Source: an uncultured Saccharospirillaceae bacterium | Lineage (GTDB): Bacteria; Pseudomonadota; Gammaproteobacteria; Pseudomonadales; Natronospirillaceae | Direction: 5' to 3' | NCBI GenBank assembly: GCA_913063165.1 | Contig: CAJXZL010000023.1 | Location: forward strand, 1 to 36,645 | DNA length: 36,645 bases | Shown: positions 20,916-28,926 of the stretch, one piece after another | How positions within the stretch are numbered: position 1 is the first letter of the stretch | Layout of the letters: each line of letters starts with the position of its first letter | Translations under genes and position numbers: made by a program | The notes under the pieces: generated by a model | Told to the model about the DNA's origin: nothing | The model's input: only the letters and a program-made list of their open reading frames with translations | Database searches by the model: none

Positions 20916-21725
20916 ATGGATATCATGAGTTTATTACCAATGATAGTCGGCCTATTGGTCACCGGCGTCGTCGCTGGTCTTATGGCCGGTCTGCTAGGAA
21001 TAGGTGGCGGATTGGTATTGGTGCCCGTGCTCTTTTATGTATTCTCGGGCCAAACACAGGATCCCGTCACGGCATTGACCACTGCGACTGCAACCTCGCT
21101 TGCCATCATCGTTCCTACTTCAGTCAGTTCTGTGGCGGCACATTTTAGACAAAAAAATATCGACACCGACTTACTAAAGGTCTGGTGGCCTTGGATATTG
21201 CTCGGCGTGCTATGTGCTTCCAGCCTTATTAACTGGCTTAGAGGCCCTTGGATCCAAATCTTGTTTAGTGCATTTGCCATTGGCATGGGCATCAAAATTG
21301 CCTTGCAGGGCAGCAAGAAAAATGTACCCAGTCGTTACTGGCGACACGTCCCCACTGCGACTGTGCCCTTATTCATTGGGCTAATCAGTACCCTCGTAGG
21401 GATTGGTGGAGGCACCCTGACTGTCCCAGCACTGTCTAGCAAGGGCTACATCATGTCTCGTGCCATCGGCACATCAGCTGCGGTTGGATTTATTATTGCA
21501 CTACCGGCGGCTCTATCACTTATGCTGGCACAAACCCCACACGCGGCGATTCCGTTTACACTGGGACTGGTCAATATCGCGGCCTTTGCGATTACCGCCC
21601 CTTTGGCTACGCTGGTAGCACCTATCGGTGCACGCTGGTCAAAACGTGTTGACCCAAAAAATTTAAAGCGCCTATTTGCCGTTGTATTGATTGTCACTGG
21701 TATTAGGATTGCTTTAAGCGTTTAA
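20916..21725 (+). CDS. TauE/SafE family sulfite exporter-like permease
   Basis: A 269-residue membrane protein of the TauE/SafE (DUF81) family, putative exporters of sulfite or organosulfonate anions. It consists of two homologous halves, each with a glycine-rich signature: GLLGIGGGLVLVPVL near residue 27 and STLVGIGGGTLTVPALSSKG near residue 155. Eight or so hydrophobic helices span the protein. It starts 30 bp after menA on the same strand and is probably co-transcribed. The substrate cannot be read from sequence. Confidence 0.9.
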   Translation: MDIMSLLPMIVGLLVTGVVAGLMAGLLGIGGGLVLVPVLFYVFSGQTQDPVTALTTATATSLAIIVPTSVSSVAAHFRQKNIDTDLLKVWWPWILLGVLCASSLINWLRGPWIQILFSAFAIGMGIKIALQGSKKNVPSRYWRHVPTATVPLFIGLISTLVGIGGGTLTVPALSSKGYIMSRAIGTSAAVGFIIALPAALSLMLAQTPHAAIPFTLGLVNIAAFAITAPLATLVAPIGARWSKRVDPKNLKRLFAVVLIVTGIRIALSV

Positions 21726-21741
21726 CAATGGAATTTGAGGC

Positions 21742-21868
21742 GAAAAAAAACCGAGTATTACCCGGTTCAAGATACTAAAGCACTAACCAAGCTGCCTAGA
21801 TAAAGAGGAGAACAACATCACTAACACCTTACCAAGTTCTTGTTAGCGGGCAAGAAGCAATAAGGCTT
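21742..21868 (-). ncRNA. Candidate small RNA, about 127 nt
   Basis: A minus-strand promoter and an intrinsic terminator bracket about 127 nt with no gene. The terminator is a 7-bp stem (ACCGGGT / ACTCGGT, one G-T pair) at 21766-21750 followed by seven T on the minus strand. On the plus strand the same hairpin has A's before it and no T-run, so it does not serve tauE. The interior has a CUAACA/UGUUAG stem-loop and an exposed-looking CUCCUC (21810-21805), complementary to Shine-Dalgarno sequences as in many base-pairing sRNAs. I recognise no known family. Confidence 0.5.
21743..21766 (-). terminator. Minus-strand rho-independent terminator
   Basis: Read on the minus strand, ACCGGGTAATACTCGGT forms a 7-bp stem with a 3-nt loop and runs directly into a T-tract. 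No annotated minus-strand gene ends here, which is the main reason to suspect an RNA gene. Confidence 0.75.
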
Positions 21869-21875
21869 GAATTGG

Positions 21876-21903
21876 ATTATACGGAGAAAAAACACTACGT
21901 CAG
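21876..21903 (-). promoter_or_regulatory. Promoter of the candidate small RNA
   Basis: A perfect TATAAT (21881-21876) on the minus strand is preceded at 16 bp by CTGACG (21903-21898), a 4/6 match to the -35 consensus. Transcription would begin near 21868. Confidence 0.5.
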
Positions 21904-21920
21904 GCAAACCCTTTAAATGA

Positions 21921-21934
21921 ATGACTCAAGTCAA
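21921..21934. promoter_or_regulatory. FNR/ANR-like palindrome
   Basis: ATGAC-TCAA-GTCAA resembles the FNR/ANR box TTGAT-N4-ATCAA, with the TGAC/GTCA half-site variant. It lies about 59 bp upstream of the predicted sRNA start and about 125 bp upstream of the hemN-like ATG, so it could serve either. hemN genes are often under ANR control. The match is imperfect. Confidence 0.3.
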
Positions 21935-22053
21935 AATATATTGGGTAAATTATTCCAAAACCCCCGAAAATAGTGAATTTGACCAACATCTGACTTCTGT
22001 CAGTTTGGAATTTCGGGAAGCCAACTATAGTGCCCTTTCACAGGGAGACTATA

Positions 22054-23424
22054 ATGACAGACTTTCAACAAACAAGACCATGGCACAGCGATTTTATCGC
22101 TAAATACTTTATCTCTGGCCCTAGCAGAATTGCTAAGCCGGTATCAGCAGATATTGTAGTCGACAAGCAGCAACTGCTTATTGACCATGCGGATAGAGAA
22201 AACGTCATTAATGCCCCCTATAGTTTGATGGTTAACATCCCGTTCTGTAATCAGGCTTGCCAGTATCAAAGCCACGTCGGCAGCGCAGAACTAACAGGTG
22301 ATGAGTTAGACGACTATTTGATTGAACTCTGCCGTGAAATGGCAATTTTTAAACCCCATTTCAGCAACCGCCCAGTAAAGCGCATGCATATCGGTGGTTG
22401 CACTGCGGCAATTTTGGAAGACAGGCAGCTAAAGACACTCGCCCTGTCGTTACGTGAAAATTATGAAATGTTGGCCGACGACATTGGTCATTATTCTATT
22501 GATGTCGATGCCATGCAGGTTACCGAGTCCCAGTTGAATCTCATTCGAGAGTTGGGCTTTAATCATATTCGGTTTTGTGTGCAAAGTGTCGCTGCCCAAG
22601 AACATTTGGGTGCCAACCTAGACAGCCGTTTTCAACACATTAAAAACCTTCGACGTAATGCCAAGTTAGAGCAATTTGAGACCGTCGAAGTGGCGTTGGC
22701 CTATGGTTTCCCGGGTCAGACGGCAAAATCTTTTGCCGACATCTTGGAGTTTACCTGCAACCTTCACCCATCACGCATTTCGCTGCAGCCTTACACCAGC
22801 CGATGCAACCCAGATGGCCGCTTTCCAGCAACACCAATTTTAGACCAACAACTAAATGGCACCCTAGAACTTATCGAAACCTCAGTGGCGCGCATCACAC
22901 GTTCTGGATACAAGCAAATTGGTATTGACCTATTTGCCCGCAAAAATGATCCCTTATTTAAGGCAAAATTGCAGGGCACATTAACCAAAGGACTTTTGGG
23001 TTACGCCCCCATTCAGCAGCAAGATGTGTTAGGTGTTGGTGTGTCTGGCGTTACCTGCTTGGGTAACATGGTGTCCCAAAACACCAACCAATTTGCTAAG
23101 TATCGGGACGCGCTGGCAGAGAACAGTTTGCCGATTGCAGACAGCTACCAGTATGACACCCATGATCGCATTAGAGCCGCCTTTATTTCGCAGCTTATCT
23201 GCCAAGGCTTTGTGGATTTTTCGATACTGGATGACGACTTTGATATCGACTCGCGTACCTACCTCACCGCCCGTATTGCTGAGTTAGATGTGATGGTTAA
23301 CGATGGTCTCATTGAATTGAGCGATGAAGGCATTAGCATCACCAAAACAGGCGAACTCCTCCTTCGCCCTATTTGCATGGTGCTAGATCACTGGATGCAG
23401 AAGCGCGGGAAACACTTTTTCTAA
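22054..23424 (+). CDS. HemN-like protein with degenerate radical-SAM motif
   Basis: A 456-residue protein colinear with HemN, the oxygen-independent coproporphyrinogen III oxidase (E. coli HemN 457 residues). The radical-SAM cluster motif CxxxCxxC is CNQACQYQ: C65 and C69 remain but the third ligand is Q72. The SAM-binding GGGTP reads GGCTA (114-118), the E of IEVD is D, and the YVHIPF start of the core reads MVNIPF. HemN-specific later parts persist (IGIDLFARKNDP, LGVGVSGVTCLGN, CMVLDHWM). It is likely not a normal HemN; a pseudoenzyme or heme-binding protein is possible. ATG 22054 has GGGAG 6 nt upstream. The frame is intact, so it is not a plain pseudogene. Confidence 0.85.
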   Translation: MTDFQQTRPWHSDFIAKYFISGPSRIAKPVSADIVVDKQQLLIDHADRENVINAPYSLMVNIPFCNQACQYQSHVGSAELTGDELDDYLIELCREMAIFKPHFSNRPVKRMHIGGCTAAILEDRQLKTLALSLRENYEMLADDIGHYSIDVDAMQVTESQLNLIRELGFNHIRFCVQSVAAQEHLGANLDSRFQHIKNLRRNAKLEQFETVEVALAYGFPGQTAKSFADILEFTCNLHPSRISLQPYTSRCNPDGRFPATPILDQQLNGTLELIETSVARITRSGYKQIGIDLFARKNDPLFKAKLQGTLTKGLLGYAPIQQQDVLGVGVSGVTCLGNMVSQNTNQFAKYRDALAENSLPIADSYQYDTHDRIRAAFISQLICQGFVDFSILDDDFDIDSRTYLTARIAELDVMVNDGLIELSDEGISITKTGELLLRPICMVLDHWMQKRGKHFF

Positions 23425-23441
23425 TCGCGTTGGCTGCGTCA

Positions 23442-24293
23442 TTAAACCCTATGCGCAGTGGTGTGCAGCGCCACTGCGTTCATTACTTGCTGCATCAATG
23501 GAAATTCATCCACCCCCTTTTGATAGGCCAATCCGACCGTTTGCGAGAGTGTGCGCCCCTCAATAGGACGCATAACAATATCCGTGAGGCGTGTAATCTC
23601 GTCCCAATCAGGGACCAAGGCTGCGCCGACGCCGGCACGCACCAATGCCAATCCATATTCTATGGTTCTAATTTTAGCCCTAACTGTCCAACGTATCTGA
23701 TGTGCAATCAAGGTGCTTTCTAATTGGGATACCAATTCACAGGGGTGTCGGTGCACAAAGGGCAATGACTGAAAATCCTGTAACGCAATACAATCATTGA
23801 GCCGCAATGGATGGCCTAACGGCAAAGCTAACTGATAGGTATCTGTCCAAATAGGAATAAAGGACTCATCCGGCGACACATCGGTACTGGCTACAATGCG
23901 GGCATCACAAGGCTCCTCAGGCGAGACCAACGTGAGTTCAATGGGCTCGTCTCCATTCACCATATCCTTTAATAATAAACCCATTCGGCCAGCGCCGAGT
24001 GAACGCTTCAATCCCAATCTAACCGCCACCGCCGGCCGCTCCGTCTGAAACAACCCCACAATAGCCTGTGCATCGCCGGTTAATTTTTTCGACAGCGGAT
24101 AGAGACGATCAGCTTCCTCGGTAGGATTAACACCCTTGGGATGCCGGATGAATAACACCACAGACAGTTCTGACTCTAATTGCCGAATAGCCGACGAGAT
24201 CGACGGCTGCGATATAAAACAGGCTCTTGCCGCGGCGCTAACGCTGCGATTTTCATATACCGACTGAAAGTATTTTAACACCCGTATATCCAT
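23442..24293 (-). CDS. LysR-family transcriptional regulator (probable gcdH regulator)
   Basis: A 283-residue LTTR with the N-terminal winged helix-turn-helix (residues 1-60, FISQPSISSAIRQLESEL) and a C-terminal substrate-binding effector domain. ATG 24293 has AGGT upstream. It is divergent from the glutaryl-CoA dehydrogenase gene across 97 bp that contains an LTTR box, so it most likely controls gcdH and the genes after it, like GcdR of Pseudomonas. The inducer is unknown. Its 3' end contains a perfect 8-bp hairpin (23454-23478) and it is convergent with the hemN-like gene 17 bp away. Confidence 0.9.
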   Translation of the reverse strand: MDIRVLKYFQSVYENRSVSAAARACFISQPSISSAIRQLESELSVVLFIRHPKGVNPTEEADRLYPLSKKLTGDAQAIVGLFQTERPAVAVRLGLKRSLGAGRMGLLLKDMVNGDEPIELTLVSPEEPCDARIVASTDVSPDESFIPIWTDTYQLALPLGHPLRLNDCIALQDFQSLPFVHRHPCELVSQLESTLIAHQIRWTVRAKIRTIEYGLALVRAGVGAALVPDWDEITRLTDIVMRPIEGRTLSQTVGLAYQKGVDEFPLMQQVMNAVALHTTAHRV

Positions 24294-24312
24294 AGCTTTT
24301 ACCTATAGGAGT

Positions 24313-24325
24313 TAGACTGAATCTA
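24313..24325. promoter_or_regulatory. LysR-type operator (T-N11-A)
   Basis: TAGACTGAATCTA is a 13-bp interrupted palindrome with the T-N11-A pattern of LTTR boxes. It lies 20 bp from the lysR start and 66 bp before gcdH, the usual place for an autoregulatory and activating site. Confidence 0.5.
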
Positions 24326-24390
24326 TATTATGACTAATTAACTAGAAAGGATATGATACCCGCCTTATTCATATCACTACGGAGCAAACC

Positions 24391-25566
24391 ATGGCCAAAC
24401 GCCCTTCATTCGACTGGATCGATCCATTCCACCTTAATGATCAAATCACCGATGACGAGCGAATGATTCGTGATATGGCAAGCGCCTATTGCCAAGACAA
24501 GCTGATGCCACGCGTGCTTGAAGCCAACCGACATGAGCGTTTTGACCGCGAGATCATGAATGAATTTGGCGAACTCGGCTTACTTGGTAGCACATTGCCA
24601 GAAGCATACGGTTGCGCAGGCGCTAGTCATGTTGCCTATGGTTTGGTAGCACGTGAAGTTGAGCGCGTAGATAGCGGTTATCGCTCTGCATTGAGCGTAC
24701 AAAGCTCTTTGGTTATGTATCCCATTTTTGAATTTGGCACCGAAGCACAACGCCAAAAATATTTGCCAAAATTGGCAACCGGCGAATGGGTAGGCTGTTT
24801 CGGCTTAACCGAGCCCGATGCAGGTTCTGACCCAGCCAGTATGCGCACCCGTGCCAAGAAAGTGGATGGTGGCTACTTGCTAACAGGCAGCAAAATGTGG
24901 ATCACCAACTCCCCCATTGCCGATTGCATGGTGGTCTGGGCAAAGGTCGACGACGAAATCAATGGCTTCGTACTTGACCGTGGTATGGAAGGCCTATCTA
25001 CACCTAAGATTGACGGCAAATTCTCGTTACGCGCCTCAATCACTGGCGAAATTGTTATGGACAATGTTTTTGTACCAGACGAAAACCATTTCCCTGACAT
25101 CCGTGGCCTTAAAGGTCCTTTCAGCTGCTTAAACAAAGCCCGCTACGGCATCGCCTGGGGTGCTTTGGGCGCCGCTGAATTCTGTTGGCATGCTGCACGC
25201 CAATACACCCTTGATCGTACCCAATTTGGACGCCCGCTAGCGGCTACCCAGCTGGTACAGACAAAATTGGCTGACATGCAAACTGACATCCACATGGCAT
25301 TACAGGGCGCATTGCGTGCTGGACAGTTGATGGATGATGGTCGCTGTGCACCTGAATTGATATCGATGATTAAACGTAACTCGTGCGGAAAGTCACTCAA
25401 CATCGCCCGCGTATCTCGCGATATGCATGGTGGCAACGGCATCAGCGACGAGTTCCATGTTATTCGGCATGCGATGAACCTCGAAGCCGTGAACACCTAT
25501 GAAGGTACGTATGATGTTCATGGCCTCATCCTAGGTCGCGCGCAGACGGGCATTGCTGCCTTCTAA
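24391..25566 (+). CDS. gcdH: Glutaryl-CoA dehydrogenase
   Basis: FAD-dependent acyl-CoA dehydrogenase that oxidises and decarboxylates glutaryl-CoA to crotonyl-CoA in lysine, tryptophan or glutarate breakdown. The 391-residue protein follows human GCDH closely as I recall it: [18 protein letters not shown] holds the glutarate-binding Arg, [32 protein letters not shown], and the catalytic Glu lies in [13 protein letters not shown] 24391 has GGAG 7 nt upstream. It is the first gene of a three-gene set with the E1 fusion (14 bp) and an acyltransferase (1 bp). Confidence 0.95.
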   Translation: MAKRPSFDWIDPFHLNDQITDDERMIRDMASAYCQDKLMPRVLEANRHERFDREIMNEFGELGLLGSTLPEAYGCAGASHVAYGLVAREVERVDSGYRSALSVQSSLVMYPIFEFGTEAQRQKYLPKLATGEWVGCFGLTEPDAGSDPASMRTRAKKVDGGYLLTGSKMWITNSPIADCMVVWAKVDDEINGFVLDRGMEGLSTPKIDGKFSLRASITGEIVMDNVFVPDENHFPDIRGLKGPFSCLNKARYGIAWGALGAAEFCWHAARQYTLDRTQFGRPLAATQLVQTKLADMQTDIHMALQGALRAGQLMDDGRCAPELISMIKRNSCGKSLNIARVSRDMHGGNGISDEFHVIRHAMNLEAVNTYEGTYDVHGLILGRAQTGIAAF

Positions 25567-25580
25567 TTGTTGGGATTCAC

Positions 25581-27788
25581 ATGCAAAACAGAGCTGAAGC
25601 CGTAGATCAAGCCTTTCTCCGTCGCGTTGCCGACGGGGATTTTCCATCCTCGACCACGGGCCTAACGCGGGCAGATTCTGATCTGACCGATGCGGCCTTG
25701 GTTGAGATATTTGATTCACAAATTTTGAGCCGGCAATTAGATTTAACCTCGCGTCGCATGCAGGCAAAAGGTCAAAGTTTCTATACCATTGGCAGCTCTG
25801 GTCATGAAGGAAATGCAGCGATTAGTGCGGTGTTTCGGCATACTGACATGGCTTTTTTGCACTACCGTGACGCACCTTTTCTCATTCAACGCAGCAGACA
25901 ATTACCAGGGCAAACCCCCGCTTGGGACCTGCTATTGAGTTTTGCGGCGTCGGAAGAAGATCCCATTAGTGGTGGTCGCCATAAAGTGCTTGGCTCTAAA
26001 GCACTGTTTATCCCTCCTCAGACCAGTACCATTGCATCCCATTTACCCAAAGCACTCGGCGCTGCCTACAGCCTAGGCCTCAGTCGTCGCACGGCACATA
26101 AAGGCGCCATGCCTGATGACTCTGTGGTTTTATGCAGTTTTGGTGACGCGTCGTTTAATCACTCAACAGCGCAGGGGGCGATAAATGCTGCCGCCTGGAC
26201 TGCCTATCAAAACATTCCCCTGCCACTGGTATGGGTTTGCGAAGACAACGGCATCGGCATTTCAACCAACACCCCAAAAAATTGGATTAGCGCCAATGCC
26301 AAGAACAAGCCGGCGACGCACTATGTTTATGGTGATGGACTCGACTTGATCGACACGTTACGCGCTGCAAAACAAGCTGAAACCTATGCTAGAGCGTATC
26401 GCCAACCGGTATTTCTGCACATACGTACGGTACGCATGATGGGGCACGCAGGATCGGATGCCCAAACGACCTATATGTCGATCAACCGCATTGAAGAAAC
26501 CGAAGCTCAAGACCCACTGTTACATACAGCGCGTATTTTGGTGGAATCAGGCATTTTGACCCAAGATGAAGTACTTGCCCGCTATATTGAGACTGGCCAG
26601 CGGCTAGAGCGCATCGCAGTCAATGCAGCGACCCGACCAAAACTGAGTTCGGCGCAGGCGGTTATGGCCTCGATCATTCCGCCAACAAAAGCAGTCAATA
26701 CCATTTCCGCACCCACAGCCGATGAACGCAGTGTTGCTTTTGGTCGGGAACTCAAACAGCAGGATACGCCCCAACATTGTGCCCGCCTGTTGAATTGGGC
26801 GCTGACCGATTTAATGTTGCAATACCGCGAAATTGTAATGGCTGGCGAAGATATCGGCACCAAGGGTGGTGTTTATAATGTAACCCAACAACTCAGCAAC
26901 CGCTTTGGTCAGCACCGTGTGATCAATACGCTGCTAGATGAACAAAGTATTTTGGGATTGGCAATGGGGTTGGCCCACAACAATTTTCTGCCGATGCCTG
27001 AAATTCAGTTTTTGGCCTATGTTCATAATGCTGAAGATCAAATCCGCGGCGAAGCAGCGACCCTGAGTTTCTTCTCCAATGGCCAATACACCAACCCCAT
27101 GGTTATTCGTATTGCCGGACTTGGCTACCAGAAAGGCTTTGGCGGCCATTTTCACAACGACAACTCGATTGCGGTTTTTCGAGACATCCCCGGTATTATT
27201 GTGGTCTGTCCATCCAATGGTCATGACGGCGTTTTGTTACTGCGGGAAGCGGTCCGATTGGCGCGAGAGGAACAACGCGTTGTGGTGTTCTTAGAACCTA
27301 TTGCGCTGTATATGACACGAGACCTTCACGCTGAAGGCGATGGACTCTGGACGCACCAGTATCCTGGGATCGAAGCAAAGGCCACACAGGGCCGGGTATC
27401 CGCTTATGGCGACGGCACTGACCTCACGATTGTGAGTTACGGTAATGGCTATTACCTCTCTCGCCAAGCAGCTGCCTTATTGGCAGAGCAAGGTATTCAT
27501 ATCAGGGTTGTAGACTTGCAATGGCTCTGTCCACTACCGGAAGTGAGCCTGATCGCCACGGTCAAAGACAGCCACCGGATACTCATTGTTGACGAATGTC
27601 GCAAATCTGGTTCCATCAGCGAAGCACTGATGAGCCTATTCCATGAGACGTTGCCGCAGGTTCAAGTGGCACGAATCGCTGCAGAGGACTCATTTATTCC
27701 ACTTGGCATCTCAGCCACCGCTACCATGCCTAGTCGGGACAGCATTGTTGCAGCGGCACTGGCACTATACCAGCAGGGAGCGCATTAA
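25581..27788 (+). CDS. Fused alpha-beta E1 component of a 2-oxoacid dehydrogenase
   Basis: A 735-residue thiamine-diphosphate enzyme. Residues 1-370 match E1-alpha of branched-chain/pyruvate dehydrogenases, with the ThDP motif GDA...EDN at 188-223 and a phosphorylation-loop-like RMMGHAGSDAQTTY. Residues about 390-735 match E1-beta (MAGEDIGTKGGVYNVT, YQKGFGGHFHNDN, IPGIIVVCPSNGHDGVLLL). Such fusions decarboxylate a 2-oxoacid and normally pass the acyl to a lipoyl E2, but no E2 or E3 gene is nearby. The substrate is unknown; beside gcdH, 2-oxoadipate is one guess and a branched 2-oxoacid another. It starts 14 bp after gcdH with a weak GGA ribosome site. Confidence 0.85.
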   Translation: MQNRAEAVDQAFLRRVADGDFPSSTTGLTRADSDLTDAALVEIFDSQILSRQLDLTSRRMQAKGQSFYTIGSSGHEGNAAISAVFRHTDMAFLHYRDAPFLIQRSRQLPGQTPAWDLLLSFAASEEDPISGGRHKVLGSKALFIPPQTSTIASHLPKALGAAYSLGLSRRTAHKGAMPDDSVVLCSFGDASFNHSTAQGAINAAAWTAYQNIPLPLVWVCEDNGIGISTNTPKNWISANAKNKPATHYVYGDGLDLIDTLRAAKQAETYARAYRQPVFLHIRTVRMMGHAGSDAQTTYMSINRIEETEAQDPLLHTARILVESGILTQDEVLARYIETGQRLERIAVNAATRPKLSSAQAVMASIIPPTKAVNTISAPTADERSVAFGRELKQQDTPQHCARLLNWALTDLMLQYREIVMAGEDIGTKGGVYNVTQQLSNRFGQHRVINTLLDEQSILGLAMGLAHNNFLPMPEIQFLAYVHNAEDQIRGEAATLSFFSNGQYTNPMVIRIAGLGYQKGFGGHFHNDNSIAVFRDIPGIIVVCPSNGHDGVLLLREAVRLAREEQRVVVFLEPIALYMTRDLHAEGDGLWTHQYPGIEAKATQGRVSAYGDGTDLTIVSYGNGYYLSRQAAALLAEQGIHIRVVDLQWLCPLPEVSLIATVKDSHRILIVDECRKSGSISEALMSLFHETLPQVQVARIAAEDSFIPLGISATATMPSRDSIVAAALALYQQGAH

Positions 27789-27789
27789 C

Positions 27790-28833
27790 ATGACCGGCAC
27801 AAAACCTAAGGTATTGGTGGTATGTCCAGGACGTGGCACCTACAACAAAGAAGAGCTCGGCTACCTGTCGCGGTATCACAGCGGCCAAAGCGAATGGATA
27901 GACTCTGTCGATCAGAAAAGAACCGAACAGAAGCAAACAACGCTACGTGATTTAGACAACGCTGCCCGATATCACCTCAAAAACCATACTCGGGGCGATA
28001 ATGCGTCAGCACTGATTTATGCCTGCGCATTGTTAGACTATAAGGCTATCGACCGCACTCAATATGACATTTGTGCGATCACCGGGAACTCTATGGGATG
28101 GTATATCGCACTCGCTTGCGCAGGCGCACTCGATAATGATGGCGCATTTGATGTCATTAACACCATGGGTACCTTGATGCACCAAGAAATGATTGGTGGG
28201 CAGATCATATACCCTTTTGTGGACGGCAATTGGCACCAGATACCAGGACGAAAAGAGTGGATTCATGCCCAAATGGCCAAGTCAGCAGTTGAAACAGGTC
28301 ATGAACTGTATGTGTCTATTGAGCTGGGAGGCATGTTGGTCCTTGCTGGCCATGAAATAGCTTTACAACACCTGAGCACGTTACTGCCTGTGCAACAAGA
28401 CCGCTTCCCTATGGCGCTTTTCCAACATGCTGCATTTCACACGCCGCTTCAAGCACCAGTAGCACAGCTCGGTAGACAGCGTTTACCTTCGGCTCTGTTT
28501 CACATGCCTCACACCCCTTTAATTGATGGTCGCGGTAACACTTGGTTCCCCAATAGTGCCGACACCAATGCCCTGTGGGACTACACGTTGGATCAACAAG
28601 TCTGTGAAACCTACGACTTCACCCGTAGCATTCAACACGCCGTTAAAGAGTTTGCCCCTGATAAAATCATCATCACCGGCCCCGGCAATTCGCTTGGTGG
28701 CGCGGTGGCACAGGCTTTAGTCGACATTAACTGGTATGGATTAGCATCAAAGCAAGATTTTATTGACCGACAAAAGATTGACCCTATCGTTTTGGCTATG
28801 GGCAACGATGAGCAAAGGGCACTGGTCATTTGA
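27790..28833 (+). CDS. FabD-like acyltransferase lacking the malonyl-binding Arg
   Basis: A 347-residue acyltransferase of the malonyl-CoA:ACP transacylase fold. The nucleophile elbow is GNSMGWY (S101, GHSxG in FabD), the catalytic His is H217 in AFHTPLQ, and the C-terminal GPGNSLGGAVAQAL matches GPGKVL. Two positions deviate: the oxyanion PGQG is PGRG, and the Arg that grips the malonyl carboxylate (RGxxMQ) is Met126 (NTMGTLMHQ). It therefore probably moves an uncharged acyl group. ATG 27790 lies 1 bp after the E1 stop with GGAG about 9 nt upstream; the frame opens earlier inside the E1 gene but homology does not. The acyl acceptor is unknown. Confidence 0.8.
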   Translation: MTGTKPKVLVVCPGRGTYNKEELGYLSRYHSGQSEWIDSVDQKRTEQKQTTLRDLDNAARYHLKNHTRGDNASALIYACALLDYKAIDRTQYDICAITGNSMGWYIALACAGALDNDGAFDVINTMGTLMHQEMIGGQIIYPFVDGNWHQIPGRKEWIHAQMAKSAVETGHELYVSIELGGMLVLAGHEIALQHLSTLLPVQQDRFPMALFQHAAFHTPLQAPVAQLGRQRLPSALFHMPHTPLIDGRGNTWFPNSADTNALWDYTLDQQVCETYDFTRSIQHAVKEFAPDKIIITGPGNSLGGAVAQALVDINWYGLASKQDFIDRQKIDPIVLAMGNDEQRALVI

Positions 28834-28926
28834 TAGACCCGTTAAAAAAAGAACAAAAGCAGTGATAAAATTCACAGAAAGCCTAAAGGTTTTTGTTTAT
28901 GATGACTGCCAAACCCTAACATTGTC

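Larger units (their letters stand above)
21726..22053. other. 328-bp intergenic region between tauE and the hemN-like gene
   Basis: No convincing protein gene is present. The region holds a minus-strand intrinsic terminator (21743-21766), a stem-loop (21821-21846: CTAACA / TGTTAG), and a minus-strand promoter (21876-21903). It also holds a TGACT(CA)AGTCA palindrome (21922-21933) and an inverted repeat CTGAC-TTCT-GTCAG (21990-22003). The heptamer CACTAAC occurs twice (21781-21787 and 21819-21825). It is likely a small RNA gene plus the control region of the hemN-like gene. Confidence 0.6.

Noticed and set aside
21921-22103. 60-codon plus-strand frame upstream of the hemN-like gene
   Set aside because: It overlaps the true hemN-like start in another frame and has no ribosome site or recognisable product.
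24328-24357. sigma-70 promoter for gcdH (TATGAT -10 at 24352-24357)
   Set aside because: The -10 is good, but no convincing -35 lies at 16-18 bp; it may be LysR-dependent, but I did not list it as a feature.
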